Below, piece after piece: positions 8,151 through 16,976 of a DNA stretch of 64,000 nt. Made by a program: the position numbers and the translations under genes. Below the pieces are notes generated by a model that was not told the origin of the DNA, did not search any database, and was given only the letters and a program-made list of their open reading frames with translations. Every line of letters begins with the position of its first letter. The first letter of the stretch is position 1. The stretch is taken from the NCBI GenBank assembly GCA_910588925.1, contig CAJURV010000001.1, positions 23,516 through 87,515 of the forward strand, in the 5' to 3' direction. The DNA comes from an uncultured Rikenellaceae bacterium (lineage in GTDB: Bacteria > Bacteroidota > Bacteroidia > Bacteroidales > Rikenellaceae).

Positions 8151-9152
8151 ATGGAACTTATCGAAAAGATCAAGGCCGCAGCGGCCAAAGATCTCAAACG
8201 CATCATCCTCCCCGAAGCGGAAGAGGAGAGAACATTGCGTGCCGGCGACCAGTGCATAGCCGAATCGCTCGCCGAAATCATCCTTATCGGCAATCCCGAA
8301 AAGATCGCCGCACAGGCCGCGAAGTTCGGTCTTACCAACGTAGGCAAGGCCAAGATAGTCGATCCCGCCAACAACCCCGACAAAGAGCGATACGTAGAGC
8401 TGATGCTCCAGATTCGCGGCGCCAAGGGGCTTACACGCGAACAGGCGGAAAAACTCATTGTAGACCCGCTCTATTTGGCCGTGATGATGATAAAGGCCGG
8501 CGATGCTGACGGCGAAGTGGCCGGTGCCAACAACGCTACCGGCGACGTGTTGCGCCCCGCTTTCCAGTATGTGAAAACGAAACCGGGTGTGAGCGTGGTA
8601 TCCGGCGCATTCCTCATGATGGTGCCCAAAGAGTTCGGCAACGACGGCCTCATGGTCTTCGCCGACTGTGCGGTACACCCCAACCCCACGGCGGAAGAGC
8701 TCGCCCAGATAGCGGTAGAGACCGGACGCACCACACGTGTCATAGCAGGTATGGAGCCCCGCATAGCGATGCTTAGCTTCTCTACCAAAGGATCGGCCAA
8801 ACACGAGATGGTCGACAAAGTGGTGACCGCCACCAAGCTGGCCAAAGAGATGGACCCCTCTCTCGACATAGACGGCGAACTGCAGGCCGACGCGGCCATA
8901 ATACCGGCCATAGGCGAGAAGAAAGCTCCCGGCAGCAAAATAGCAGGACACGCCAACGTACTGGTATTCCCGACGCTCGAAGTGGGCAACATAGCCTACA
9001 AACTGGTACAGCGCATGGCTCGTGCCGAAGCGATAGGACCCGTGCTTCAGGGTATGGCGGCGCCCATCAACGACCTTTCGCGCGGCTGTTCCGTGAGCGA
9101 CATCGTCAACTTAGTGGCTATCACCGCCTGCCAGGCACAAGGTCTCAAATAA
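8151..9152 (+). CDS. pta: Phosphate acetyltransferase (short form)
   Basis: Converts acetyl-CoA and phosphate to acetyl phosphate; with acetate kinase it makes ATP while excreting acetate. The 333-residue protein contains only the catalytic PTA_PTB domain, without the N-terminal DRTGG and P-loop regions of the long enterobacterial enzyme. Visible family features are PEAEEERTLRA near the N terminus, GEVAGANNATGDVLRPA in the middle, VFPTLEVGNIAYKLVQRM, and the C-terminal GPVLQGM...NDLSRGCS. The ATG at 8151 starts the conserved part; further upstream the frame opens only at a TTG inside the promoter. ackA follows 13 bp downstream, so the two form an operon. Confidence 0.95.
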   Translation: MELIEKIKAAAAKDLKRIILPEAEEERTLRAGDQCIAESLAEIILIGNPEKIAAQAAKFGLTNVGKAKIVDPANNPDKERYVELMLQIRGAKGLTREQAEKLIVDPLYLAVMMIKAGDADGEVAGANNATGDVLRPAFQYVKTKPGVSVVSGAFLMMVPKEFGNDGLMVFADCAVHPNPTAEELAQIAVETGRTTRVIAGMEPRIAMLSFSTKGSAKHEMVDKVVTATKLAKEMDPSLDIDGELQADAAIIPAIGEKKAPGSKIAGHANVLVFPTLEVGNIAYKLVQRMARAEAIGPVLQGMAAPINDLSRGCSVSDIVNLVAITACQAQGLK

Positions 9153-9165
9153 AACGACAAACCAA

Positions 9166-10371
9166 ATGATAATATTAGTTCTTAATTGCGGCAGTTCGTC
9201 GGCCAAGTACCAGGTGCTCGACATGAAAGGCGAAGGCGAAGCCAAAGTGCTCGCCAAAGGCATCGTCGAACGCATAGGCATGAAAGAGGGATTGCTCACC
9301 CACAAGCCCTCCGGCAAAGACAAATACGAAGTGTCGGCTCCCATTCCCGACCACACCGTAGCTATCAACATGATACTCGAAGCGCTCGTCGACCCGTCTC
9401 ACGGCGTGCTCGAAAGCCTCTCGCAGATAAATGCGGTAGGCCATAGGGTGGCCCACGGCGGAGAGTATTTCGCAGATAGCGCCGTGGTTACTCCGGATGT
9501 AAAGAAGAAGATAGAGAGCTGTTTCGAGCTGGCGCCCCTTCACAACCCCGCCAACATGAAAGGCGTTGAGGCCGTGGAGAAGATAATGCCCGGAACCCCT
9601 CAGGTGACAGCGTTCGACACATCGTTCCACCAGACGATGCCGCGCGAAAACTTCATCTATCCCATACCTTACGAATATTACGAAAAATATCGCGTACGTC
9701 GTTACGGCTTCCACGGCACAAGCCATAAATACGTGGCGGCCAAGGCATGCAAGATAGCCGGCGTAGACCTCAATAACTCCAAGATCATAACATGCCACAT
9801 AGGTAACGGCGCATCCATAACTGCCATAATCAACGGCAAGTCGTTCGATACCTCTATGGGTTTCACCCCCGTAGCCGGCCTTATGATGGGTACCCGTTGC
9901 GGCTCTATCGACCCCAGCGTCATAACGTTCGTAGCCGAACGCGAAAACCTCTCGGCAGAGCAAATGAACGACTTCATTAACAAGAAGTGCGGTTTGCAGG
10001 GAGTATCGGGCGTAAGCTCCGACATGCGCGACCTTAATGCTGCGGCCAAGAGCGGCAACGACAAGGCGCAACTGGCTCTCAAGATGTTCAATCTGCGCAT
10101 CAAGCATTTCATAGGTGCTTTCGCAGCCGAGATGGGCGGCGTAGACATGGTGGTATTCACCGGCGGCATAGGCGAACACGACGAGGAGTCGCGCGCCGAA
10201 TCGTGCAGCGGCCTCGAATTCATGGGCATATCTATAGACAAGAAGGCCAACGACGAAGCTTTCGGCAAAGATATGATAATATCGGACTCTAAGGTGAAAG
10301 TGGTTGTGGCTACCACCGACGAGGAGTTGGTCATAGCTTCGGACACCTACAGATTGCTCGGAGGCAAGTAA
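9166..10371 (+). CDS. ackA: Acetate kinase
   Basis: Transfers phosphate from acetyl phosphate to ADP, giving acetate and ATP; cytoplasmic. It is 401 residues long, the usual size. ASKHA-fold motifs are clear: VLNCGSSSAKY with Asn7 at the N terminus, GHRVAHGG, RYGFHGTSHKYV, CHIGNGASI, the MGFTPVAGLMMGTR loop and FTGGIGEHDEESR near the C terminus. It is co-transcribed with pta and followed directly by a strong terminator, which separates it from the ptb-buk pair. Confidence 0.97.
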   Translation: MIILVLNCGSSSAKYQVLDMKGEGEAKVLAKGIVERIGMKEGLLTHKPSGKDKYEVSAPIPDHTVAINMILEALVDPSHGVLESLSQINAVGHRVAHGGEYFADSAVVTPDVKKKIESCFELAPLHNPANMKGVEAVEKIMPGTPQVTAFDTSFHQTMPRENFIYPIPYEYYEKYRVRRYGFHGTSHKYVAAKACKIAGVDLNNSKIITCHIGNGASITAIINGKSFDTSMGFTPVAGLMMGTRCGSIDPSVITFVAERENLSAEQMNDFINKKCGLQGVSGVSSDMRDLNAAAKSGNDKAQLALKMFNLRIKHFIGAFAAEMGGVDMVVFTGGIGEHDEESRAESCSGLEFMGISIDKKANDEAFGKDMIISDSKVKVVVATTDEELVIASDTYRLLGGK

Positions 10372-10392
10372 CCTATTTTTATATATACTCGG

Positions 10393-10424
10393 AAAGGCGG
10401 ATTGATTTACGATCCGCCTTTTTT
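10393..10424 (+). terminator. Rho-independent terminator of pta-ackA
   Basis: Stem AAAGGCGGAT / ATCCGCCTTT with a 9-nt loop, followed by a T run; 22 bp after the ackA stop. Confidence 0.9.
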
Positions 10425-10815
10425 ATGCGTTTAAACAAGCGTGGCGTGCATAAATTCGGGTGTACGGACCGGAAAATACACTTTTCGCAAGCGATCCCGA
10501 GCGGAATAAGGCACCAACGTACGCACCACGCAGCAGGCATAAATCTCACGCCACGAAGCAGACCAGTTTTACTGACGTATTCAAACGACCCACGGCAGGC
10601 TTCGAATTTTATAACACTGCCAAAAAATTCCGTAATCTCACGCATACATGAGACATAGAAAACGGTCAGCTATCTCCGAAAAGTAACAATAAGTGTCCGA
10701 ATCTATCGTATCTATTTTTATTTCATATCATTTTTCTTATTTTTGGCACGCAAATAGCAGGGACCTATGGTTCAAACACATAACATGGCTCCATACAAAT
10801 AACTGAATAGCACCG
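10425..10815. other. Intergenic region before ptb
   Basis: About 390 bp between the ackA terminator and ptb. I see no gene with coding character; the only recognisable signal is a -7-like TATTTTTG at 10738-10745, roughly 70 nt before the ptb start. Confidence 0.6.
10738..10745 (+). promoter_or_regulatory. Putative ptb-buk promoter (-7 box)
   Basis: TATTTTTG matches TAnnTTTG, in an AT-rich stretch 70 nt before ptb. No well-placed -33 TTTG is visible. Confidence 0.45.
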
Positions 10816-11718
10816 ATGATCTCAAACCTCCAAGACCTCCTCGCCACGGCGGCGGAGCGGCCCGCCAAACGACTGGTTGCGGCATACGCCAATGATTCCC
10901 ATACTATAAAGGCTTGTGCCGATGCCGTTGAAAGAGGCATAGTCACAGCTACCCTCGTCGGCGACAAGACCACTATTACAGACATCTGCCGGGCGGAGAA
11001 TATAGACCCGTCCAAATTCGAGATAGAAGACGAAAAAGGCGACATGGAGTCGGTAGCCGCGGCTGTGTCGTTAGTGGCCTCGGGCAAGGGCGACATATTG
11101 ATGAAAGGATTGGTCTCGACCGACAAATACATGCGCGGCATACTATCCAAGGATATGGGTTTGGTGCCGCCCAAAGGCATATTGAGCCATGTGTCGGTGA
11201 TAGACCTGCCCTCTATGGACAGACTGCTCACGGTCAGCGACGTGGCCGTCATACCCGCACCCGATTTGAATGCGAAAAAAGCGATGATAGGCTATTGCGC
11301 CAAAGTAGCCGCCAGACTCGGATGCACCTCGCCGAAAGTGGCGTTGATAGCTCCAAGCGAACAGGTTTTGCCGGCCATACCGTCGAGCGCCGAGGCGGCC
11401 ATACTGTCTAAGATGGGCGACAGGGGACAGCTTCCCGGCGGCGGTGTAGTAGACGGACCGTTGGCGTTAGATGTGGCTATAGACCCGGAATCGGCACGAA
11501 TCAAGAAACTTGCCGGACCGGTGGCAGGGAATGCCGATTGCCTGATATTTCCCAACATAGAGTCGGCCAACGTATTCTTCAAGAGCTGCACCAAGTTGGC
11601 CGGAGCGGAGGTAGCCGCCATAGTGGTAGGCGCAAAGGTGCCGTGCGTACTCACATCGCGCGGCGACAGCGAAACGACCAAATTATGTTCCATAGCGCTC
11701 GCCGCACTGATGGCATAA
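10816..11718 (+). CDS. ptb: Phosphate butyryltransferase
   Basis: Exchanges CoA for phosphate on butyryl-CoA (or branched short-chain acyl-CoAs), feeding butyrate kinase. The 300-residue protein is a single PTA_PTB domain of the Ptb branch: KGDILMKGLVSTDKYMR, KGILSHVSVIDLP, the VAVIPAPDLNAK strand, VDGPLALDVAI and CLIFPNIESANVFFK are typical. It sits 2 bp before butyrate kinase, which confirms the assignment. In Bacteroidota this pair often serves isobutyrate, isovalerate or butyrate metabolism; the actual chain length cannot be read from the sequence. Confidence 0.9.
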   Translation: MISNLQDLLATAAERPAKRLVAAYANDSHTIKACADAVERGIVTATLVGDKTTITDICRAENIDPSKFEIEDEKGDMESVAAAVSLVASGKGDILMKGLVSTDKYMRGILSKDMGLVPPKGILSHVSVIDLPSMDRLLTVSDVAVIPAPDLNAKKAMIGYCAKVAARLGCTSPKVALIAPSEQVLPAIPSSAEAAILSKMGDRGQLPGGGVVDGPLALDVAIDPESARIKKLAGPVAGNADCLIFPNIESANVFFKSCTKLAGAEVAAIVVGAKVPCVLTSRGDSETTKLCSIALAALMA

Positions 11719-11720
11719 AG

Positions 11721-12797
11721 ATGAAGACACCTGTAATACTTGCTATAAATCCCGGATCGACGAGTACCAAAATAGCCGTCACACGCGGCGTCGAACCGGT
11801 GTTCGAGAAGAACATACAGCATCCCGCGAGTGAGCTTAAAAAGTTCGCCGCCATAAACGATCAATTCGGTTTCAGACGCGATTTGGTAGCTTCTGCGCTC
11901 AAAGAAGCGGGCATAAATCTCTCCGACATAGATATATTCATGGGCAGGGGAGGGCTCGTGCGACCGATAGAGTCGGGAGTATGGGAGGTAAACGACGCTA
12001 TGGTCGCCGACCTGCAAATGGGTATAATGGGCCAGCACGCATGCAATCTCGGAGGACTGATAGCGCGGTCGCTCGCAGACGAGGCCGGAGTCAAGGCATA
12101 TATAGCCGACCCGGTAGTGGTGGACGAGATGAGCGACGTAGCTCATGTGGGCGGCCACCCGTTAACCCCGCGTTACTCCATATTTCACGCACTCAACCAG
12201 AAAGCCGTCGCCCGCCGCTATTGCAAAGAGAGGGGAGTGGACTACGACTCTGTAAACCTCATAGTGGCCCACATGGGAGGAGGCGTATCCATAGGCACCC
12301 ACATATCGGGACGCGTAGATGATGTAAATAACGCTCTGGTAGGCGAGGGTCCTTTCTCTGTGGACCGTAGCGGCACCCTGCCGGCCGGGACGCTCGCCGA
12401 CATGTGTTTTTCAGGCAATTACGACGAAAAGGAGATTCGTCGTATAATATGCGGAGCGGGAGGAGTAGTGGCGCATCTCGGTCACGGCGACATGAAAAAG
12501 GCTGTCGACGACGCTTTGGCCGGTGATGCAGAAAGCGCACTCATAGTCGATGCTTTCGCCTACAACGTGGCAAAAGCCATAGGTGCCGCCGCAGTGGTAT
12601 GCAAGGGTAGAGTAGAGGCCATATTGCTCACAGGGGGAATCGCTTACAGCAAACATATTTGCGACAAAGTGACCGAGGCGGTGGAGTTCATTGCCCCGGT
12701 GGCCGTTTACGGAGGCGAGAACGAAATGTTATCGCTTGCGGAAAACGCCGTAATGCTATGGGAAGGACGCACACAAAACAAAGTATACGGATTCTAG
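11721..12797 (+). CDS. buk: Butyrate kinase
   Basis: Makes short-chain fatty acid and ATP from acyl phosphate and ADP (358 residues, normal length). It is an ASKHA-fold kinase related to acetate kinase: INPGSTSTKIAV at the N terminus, MGRGGL, AHMGGGVSIG for phosphate binding, and LTGGIAYS near the C terminus. The ATG at 11721, two bases after the ptb stop, gives a protein that begins exactly at the first family strand; a longer open frame inside ptb is ignored. The TAG stop runs straight into a G-rich hairpin of the dispersed element family. Confidence 0.95.
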   Translation: MKTPVILAINPGSTSTKIAVTRGVEPVFEKNIQHPASELKKFAAINDQFGFRRDLVASALKEAGINLSDIDIFMGRGGLVRPIESGVWEVNDAMVADLQMGIMGQHACNLGGLIARSLADEAGVKAYIADPVVVDEMSDVAHVGGHPLTPRYSIFHALNQKAVARRYCKERGVDYDSVNLIVAHMGGGVSIGTHISGRVDDVNNALVGEGPFSVDRSGTLPAGTLADMCFSGNYDEKEIRRIICGAGGVVAHLGHGDMKKAVDDALAGDAESALIVDAFAYNVAKAIGAAAVVCKGRVEAILLTGGIAYSKHICDKVTEAVEFIAPVAVYGGENEMLSLAENAVMLWEGRTQNKVYGF

Positions 12798-12885
12798 GGG
12801 GGGGGCATAGCCCCCTTCTCGAATCAACTTTACATGTCGGTTATTTGGCCAGAGTCAGGTGAAAACGGCATGTTGTACTTGCCTC
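12797..12885 (+). repeat. Dispersed GGGG-hairpin element, copy C
   Basis: Starts at the last base of the buk stop codon. The hairpin GGGGGC-ATA-GCCCCC (12801-12815) is followed by GAATCAACTTTACATGTCGG and, 14 bp after a GGTTA-type word, GGTGAAAACGGCA. The reverse complement of the 95-bp array unit at 1-245 aligns with it over about 65 bp with the same spacing. The hairpin may also work as a weak terminator. Confidence 0.8.
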
Positions 12886-13146
12886 ATTTAGGTAGATATG
12901 TCGCATATTAAAAGTTAAAAGGCATATCGGGTTGCTTCATTCAGTTAGCGAGGGAAGACCGTAAAAGAGTTTTCCCTCGTATAGTGTTCAATATCCGTAG
13001 TTCCACCGAATAATAGACCGGGTTTTACACACTGCCAAGTGCGTTTGGCCCGAATTTTTATACTATAAAATATATAGACCACGCAACATTAGGATCATCC
13101 CCATATATGGCACATAAACGAGGCGCGGTCTCTTTTTCGAGATACA
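12886..13146. other. Intergenic region before fba
   Basis: No gene seen. It contains one terminator-like hairpin, CGAGGGAA / TTCCCTCG at 12949-12979, without a clear T run, and AT-rich sequence leading to the fba promoter. Confidence 0.55.
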
Positions 13147-13176
13147 TTGCATTTTATAATTATTTTACTAAATTTG
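13147..13176 (+). promoter_or_regulatory. fba promoter
   Basis: TTG at 13147-13149, a 19-bp spacer and TAAATTTG at 13169-13176: a full match to the Bacteroidota -33/-7 pattern, 80 nt before the ATG. Confidence 0.7.
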
Positions 13177-13255
13177 TGCCTTGAAAAGCGCATATTTTCA
13201 ATACGGCCGTAACAATGGCCGGATATGGATAGAGAACTTTTAAATAATTGACATA

Positions 13256-14332
13256 ATGAGCAATTCAAAATTCCCCGCCGGCGTTCTCACCGGTAAAGCC
13301 GTTCAGGATCTTTTCGCATACGCGAAAGAACACGGGTTCGCCATACCCGCTGTCAATGTTACCGGCACCGACACCGTAAACGCCGTTCTCGAAACGGCCG
13401 CATCTGTCGGAAGCCCCGTTATCATACAGCTATCTAACGGCGGTGCATCGTTCTATGCAGGCAAAAGCCTCTCTAACGACGGTCAGAAAGCCGCTATCCT
13501 CGGCGCCGTATCTTGCGCGCTTCACGTACACACCGTAGCGGAGGCTTACGGCGTTCCCGTAGTGCTCCATACCGACCACGCTGCCAAGAAGCTGCTTCCC
13601 TGGATCGACGGCCTTTTGGATGCGGGCGAAGCTCACTTCGCAAAAACAGGAAAGCCCCTATTCAGCTCACACATGCTCGACCTTTCGGAAGAGTCGTTGC
13701 ATGACAACATCGAGATATGCAAGAAATATCTCGAACGCATGAGCAAGATAGGCATGACTCTCGAGATAGAGCTCGGTATCACCGGCGGTGAAGAGGACGG
13801 CGTAGACAACTCGCATGTCGATTCATCCAAGCTCTACACCCAGCCCGAAGATGTCGACTACGCATACACCCAGCTAAGCGCCATAAGCCCCAACTTCACT
13901 ATAGCTGCATCTTTCGGTAACGTACACGGCGTCTACAAACCCGGCAACGTAGTACTCAGCCCCGAGATATTGAAAAACTCGCAGGAGTACATACAGAAGA
14001 AACACAACACCGGTCCCAAGCCCGTCAACTTCGTGTTCCATGGCGGCTCCGGCTCTGAACCCGAAAAGATACAGGAAGCCATCAGCTACGGTGTTATAAA
14101 GATGAACCTCGACACCGACATGCAGTGGGCATTCTGGAACGGCATACGCAAATATTACGTAGCCAAAGAGGCGTATCTGCAGGGTCAGCTCGGCAACCCC
14201 GAAGGCCCCGATGCCCCCAACAAGAAATACTACGATCCCCGCGCATGGTTGCGTAAGGGCGAAGAGTCTATCGTAGAGCGTCTCAAGGTCTCTTATAAAG
14301 ATCTCAACGCCATCGACGCTTTGAATAAATAA
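13256..14332 (+). CDS. fba: Class II fructose-bisphosphate aldolase
   Basis: Zinc-dependent cleavage of fructose 1,6-bisphosphate into glyceraldehyde 3-phosphate and dihydroxyacetone phosphate. The 358-residue protein is of the long class IIA (Escherichia coli FbaA) type. Asp107 and His108 in HTDHAAKK, Glu172 in EIELGITGGEED, His224 in GNVHGVYKPGN and His262 in FHGGSGS are the catalytic and zinc-binding residues. Codon use is richer in ATC for isoleucine than in most neighbours, as expected for high expression. It has its own promoter and a terminator, and precedes a pyrophosphate-type phosphofructokinase. Confidence 0.97.
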   Translation: MSNSKFPAGVLTGKAVQDLFAYAKEHGFAIPAVNVTGTDTVNAVLETAASVGSPVIIQLSNGGASFYAGKSLSNDGQKAAILGAVSCALHVHTVAEAYGVPVVLHTDHAAKKLLPWIDGLLDAGEAHFAKTGKPLFSSHMLDLSEESLHDNIEICKKYLERMSKIGMTLEIELGITGGEEDGVDNSHVDSSKLYTQPEDVDYAYTQLSAISPNFTIAASFGNVHGVYKPGNVVLSPEILKNSQEYIQKKHNTGPKPVNFVFHGGSGSEPEKIQEAISYGVIKMNLDTDMQWAFWNGIRKYYVAKEAYLQGQLGNPEGPDAPNKKYYDPRAWLRKGEESIVERLKVSYKDLNAIDALNK

Positions 14333-14339
14333 ATACCGG

Positions 14340-14371
14340 AAGCCCCCTGTGCTTTATGGGGGCTTTTTTAT
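14340..14371 (+). terminator. Terminator of fba
   Basis: Stem AAGCCCCC / GGGGGCTT with a 10-nt loop and a T run, 8 bp after the stop codon. Confidence 0.9.
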
Positions 14372-14417
14372 GTTTCTCAACAAGCGATTTAATCAATCAA
14401 CTAAAAATAAGCGCATT

Positions 14418-15671
14418 ATGAAAGATGCTGTTGCAATTTTGTGTGCCGGAGGTCCCGCTCCCGGTATCAATACGGTGATTAGTTCCGTAACGAAGATATT
14501 TCTTCAGAACGGATATACCGTGCTCGGTCTCAACGGCGGTTACAAAAGTCTCTTCGCCGACGAACCCGATTTTGTCTATCTCGATTTCGAAATAGCCGAT
14601 AACATATATTCTCGTGGCGGTTCTTTCCTTGTGATGAGCCGTTACAAACCCACCGACAAAGAGTTCCGTCCCGATTTCTTCGAGAAATACAACGTTAAGT
14701 TGCTCGTTACCATCGGCGGCGACGACACTGCGTCTACGGCCAACCGTCTCTCAAAATATCTTAGAGACCGTAACATAAACGTGTCTAACATACACGTTCC
14801 CAAAACTATCGACAACGACCTTCCCTTGCCCGCAGGCGTTCCCACTTTCGGTTACAACTCGGCTAAAGAGGAGGGTGTGAAGCTCGCTACCACTCTTTAC
14901 GAAGATGCGCGCACCAGCGGCAACTGGTTCGTAGTATCGGCAATGGGACGCGAGGCCGGTCACTTGGCATTCGGTATCGGATCGGCATGCCACTATCCTA
15001 TGATAATCATCCCCGAGATGTTCAACAAGACGCCGATCACATTCGATAAGATCACCCGCCTTGTCATCTCGTCTATGGTCAAACGCCGCCTTATGGGCAT
15101 ACCTTACGGTATAGCTATCATAAGCGAGGGTGTATTCCACTTCATGAACGATGACGAAGTAATAGGAACCGGCGTACAGTTCACTTACGACGATCACGGA
15201 CATCCCGAACTCGGTAACGTCAGCAAATCGCACATTTTCAACATGCTCGTGCAGCAGAGACTTAAAAACCTCCGCATAAAGGTCAAGAGCCGTCCCAACG
15301 AGATGGGTTACGAGTTGCGTTGTTGCCGTCCCGTCGCTTACGACCTCTCGTATGCGACCCAGCTGGGCCTCGGCGTATACAAGCTCTATAACGAAGGCAT
15401 CACCGGTTGTGTAGTAACAATCAACAACGACGGTACGCCCGAACCTTTATACCTAAGCGACGTAGCCGACGAAAACGGCAAAATCAAACCGCGTCTGGTA
15501 GACATAAACTCAGACAAAGTACAGATAATCATGCAGCACAATATGCACTACATCACGCCTGAAGATTATCGCAACGCATCGAAGTATGTCGACAACCCCG
15601 AAGAATTCGACTTCTACAAAATTCTCGAATGGGATAAGGAAGAGGGTTGCGGAACACCGGTTTGCAAATAA
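14418..15671 (+). CDS. pfp: 6-phosphofructokinase, pyrophosphate-dependent type
   Basis: Phosphorylates fructose 6-phosphate to the 1,6-bisphosphate, probably with pyrophosphate as donor, a reversible step of glycolysis. In the 417-residue protein the phosphate-binding loop reads GGDD (100-103) where ATP enzymes have GGDG, and the next motif is PKTIDND (128-134) where ATP enzymes have PGTIDND; both changes are the known markers of PPi use. Further family motifs are AMGREAGHLA and the C-terminal substrate-binding region. The ATG at 14418 begins the conserved MKDAVAILCAGG; the upstream extension of the frame runs through the fba terminator and is ignored. Confidence 0.9.
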   Translation: MKDAVAILCAGGPAPGINTVISSVTKIFLQNGYTVLGLNGGYKSLFADEPDFVYLDFEIADNIYSRGGSFLVMSRYKPTDKEFRPDFFEKYNVKLLVTIGGDDTASTANRLSKYLRDRNINVSNIHVPKTIDNDLPLPAGVPTFGYNSAKEEGVKLATTLYEDARTSGNWFVVSAMGREAGHLAFGIGSACHYPMIIIPEMFNKTPITFDKITRLVISSMVKRRLMGIPYGIAIISEGVFHFMNDDEVIGTGVQFTYDDHGHPELGNVSKSHIFNMLVQQRLKNLRIKVKSRPNEMGYELRCCRPVAYDLSYATQLGLGVYKLYNEGITGCVVTINNDGTPEPLYLSDVADENGKIKPRLVDINSDKVQIIMQHNMHYITPEDYRNASKYVDNPEEFDFYKILEWDKEEGCGTPVCK

Positions 15672-15693
15672 CCTTATAAGACTTGATCTCTTT

Positions 15694-15728
15694 GCGGCGC
15701 ATTTTTCATGATGCGCCGCTTATTTTGA
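15694..15728 (+). terminator. Terminator of pfp
   Basis: Stem GCGGCGCAT / ATGCGCCGC, 8-nt loop, then TTATTTT. Confidence 0.85.
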
Positions 15729-15788
15729 ACACCCTTTATTTAACATAATGTATATTATAATTCAATAGTATGTTTTCAATATTATGGC

Positions 15789-15796
15789 TATATTTG
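15789..15796 (+). promoter_or_regulatory. Putative promoter (-7 box) of the 15824 gene
   Basis: TATATTTG, 27 nt before the ATG; matches TAnnTTTG. The -33 element is not clear. Confidence 0.5.
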
Positions 15797-15823
15797 TATT
15801 CAATGCCATAAAAACAAACCGTT

Positions 15824-16282
15824 ATGTGCGATTATAATGACTATAAGGAGATTGAACGGACGATCACGGACAACGACATTTCGTTTCAAAAGATAGACGG
15901 TGACGACAAAGAGCGTCTCATACAAAGGTTATACGACACTTTCGTTATCGGAAACCCTCGCGCATTATGGATGAATTTCAAATATATTCCGGAAAATATA
16001 GATTGTAACATGGAAGATCCGTACTTCCATTTGCCGGAGATAATAGACGGAGATACCGATCTATATTTCTTTATAGATTATTGGAACAGAGATTTTATAA
16101 TCTATAAAGCAAAAATGTCCGATATACACACATTCTTAGGTGACTGCGAGGCACTTATCGACGAATACTATTTGGTAACACCGGATTTTACGGAGCTATA
16201 CGGCATAACGGACCATGACGACCTGTTGCACATAGATATACGACAAAACGAAATTAGGAGTCACACATCCATCTCCGAATAA
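15824..16282 (+). CDS. Hypothetical protein, DUF6756-like
   Basis: A 152-residue acidic cytoplasmic protein with no signal peptide or membrane segment. The order of features (RALWMNFK near residue 50, an acidic strand with LYFFIDYW, then CEALIDEYYLV and a final DHDDLLHID) resembles the DUF6756 family, small proteins of unknown role sometimes found where SMI1-like or immunity genes occur. I do not assign a function. It stands alone behind its own promoter, is richer in AT and ATA/TTT codons than its neighbours, and faces the DUF2148 gene convergently. Confidence 0.6.
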   Translation: MCDYNDYKEIERTITDNDISFQKIDGDDKERLIQRLYDTFVIGNPRALWMNFKYIPENIDCNMEDPYFHLPEIIDGDTDLYFFIDYWNRDFIIYKAKMSDIHTFLGDCEALIDEYYLVTPDFTELYGITDHDDLLHIDIRQNEIRSHTSISE

Positions 16283-16286
16283 AAAA

Positions 16287-16307
16287 CGGCATCCGCAAAG
16301 ATGCCGT
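16287..16307 (-). terminator. Terminator of the DUF2148 gene
   Basis: Stem ACGGCATC / GATGCCGT; on the minus strand it is followed by TTTTTTATT. It lies between two convergent genes and may stop both. Confidence 0.8.
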
Positions 16308-16322
16308 GTCGAATTATATCGC

Positions 16323-16865
16323 CTACCGAGGTGTATGCGACGGTCTGTCGAAAAACGGACTCTTACCGGTACAACTTATAGGTATGCCTATAATCTGGTT
16401 ACACTCTTTCATGACACCGAGACGTCGCACCGCTTCGCCTACCGAATACATCACGCGGCTGTCTACGCGCGAATCGGCGGCGAAAGACACGGCAGAGCCT
16501 ATCGCTATACCTAAGTCTATGGAATTGAACGCACACGGCACGTCCTGTAGCTCCTCCTTGACGGCGCATGTAGGGAAACCGCAATACCCGCAGTTTAGTC
16601 CCGCCGGTTTTATCTTGGCTCCTATCAGCACCACCGCTCCGGCCTGCAATATGTTATCGGCATCGCGCATGAAAAACATCTTGCCGAGGGGTTCGGCCAA
16701 CTCTTTCATTTTGCGTGAAAGGTGCCTTATATCGTCACCCTCGAACATAGCTATCTGCAACACATCCACACCTTTAGCCTTAGGTGCGGTACGTGCCGCT
16801 ATCATCATTCCCAAAGCCACTTCGTGAAGCCTCTCCGTTCTTACGATCTCTTCCCTTATTATCAT
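16323..16865 (-). CDS. Ferredoxin-domain protein, DUF2148 family
   Basis: A 180-residue protein of a family described only as containing a ferredoxin-like domain. The cysteine cluster CGYCGFPTC (about 94-102), with further cysteines near 113, 155 and 165, could bind an iron-sulfur cluster. The segment VVLIGAKIKPAGLNCGYCG is characteristic of the family. No partner enzyme lies next to it; upstream is an EamA transporter on the same strand 110 bp away. The function is unknown. Confidence 0.75.
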   Translation of the reverse strand: MIIREEIVRTERLHEVALGMMIAARTAPKAKGVDVLQIAMFEGDDIRHLSRKMKELAEPLGKMFFMRDADNILQAGAVVLIGAKIKPAGLNCGYCGFPTCAVKEELQDVPCAFNSIDLGIAIGSAVSFAADSRVDSRVMYSVGEAVRRLGVMKECNQIIGIPISCTGKSPFFDRPSHTPR

Positions 16866-16976
16866 TCCTCTCTGTTTTTAAATAAATCTCACACAAAGTT
16901 ACAAAATTTTCGGGGGCATATACGGTGCGCCGCCATTTTTGACAAAACACCGTCTACGACAACCCTCCTCCCCTAT

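Noticed and set aside
10425..10660. Short plus-strand open frames before ptb
   Set aside because: Two overlapping frames of 63-77 residues without motifs, ribosome-binding sites or codon bias of this genome.
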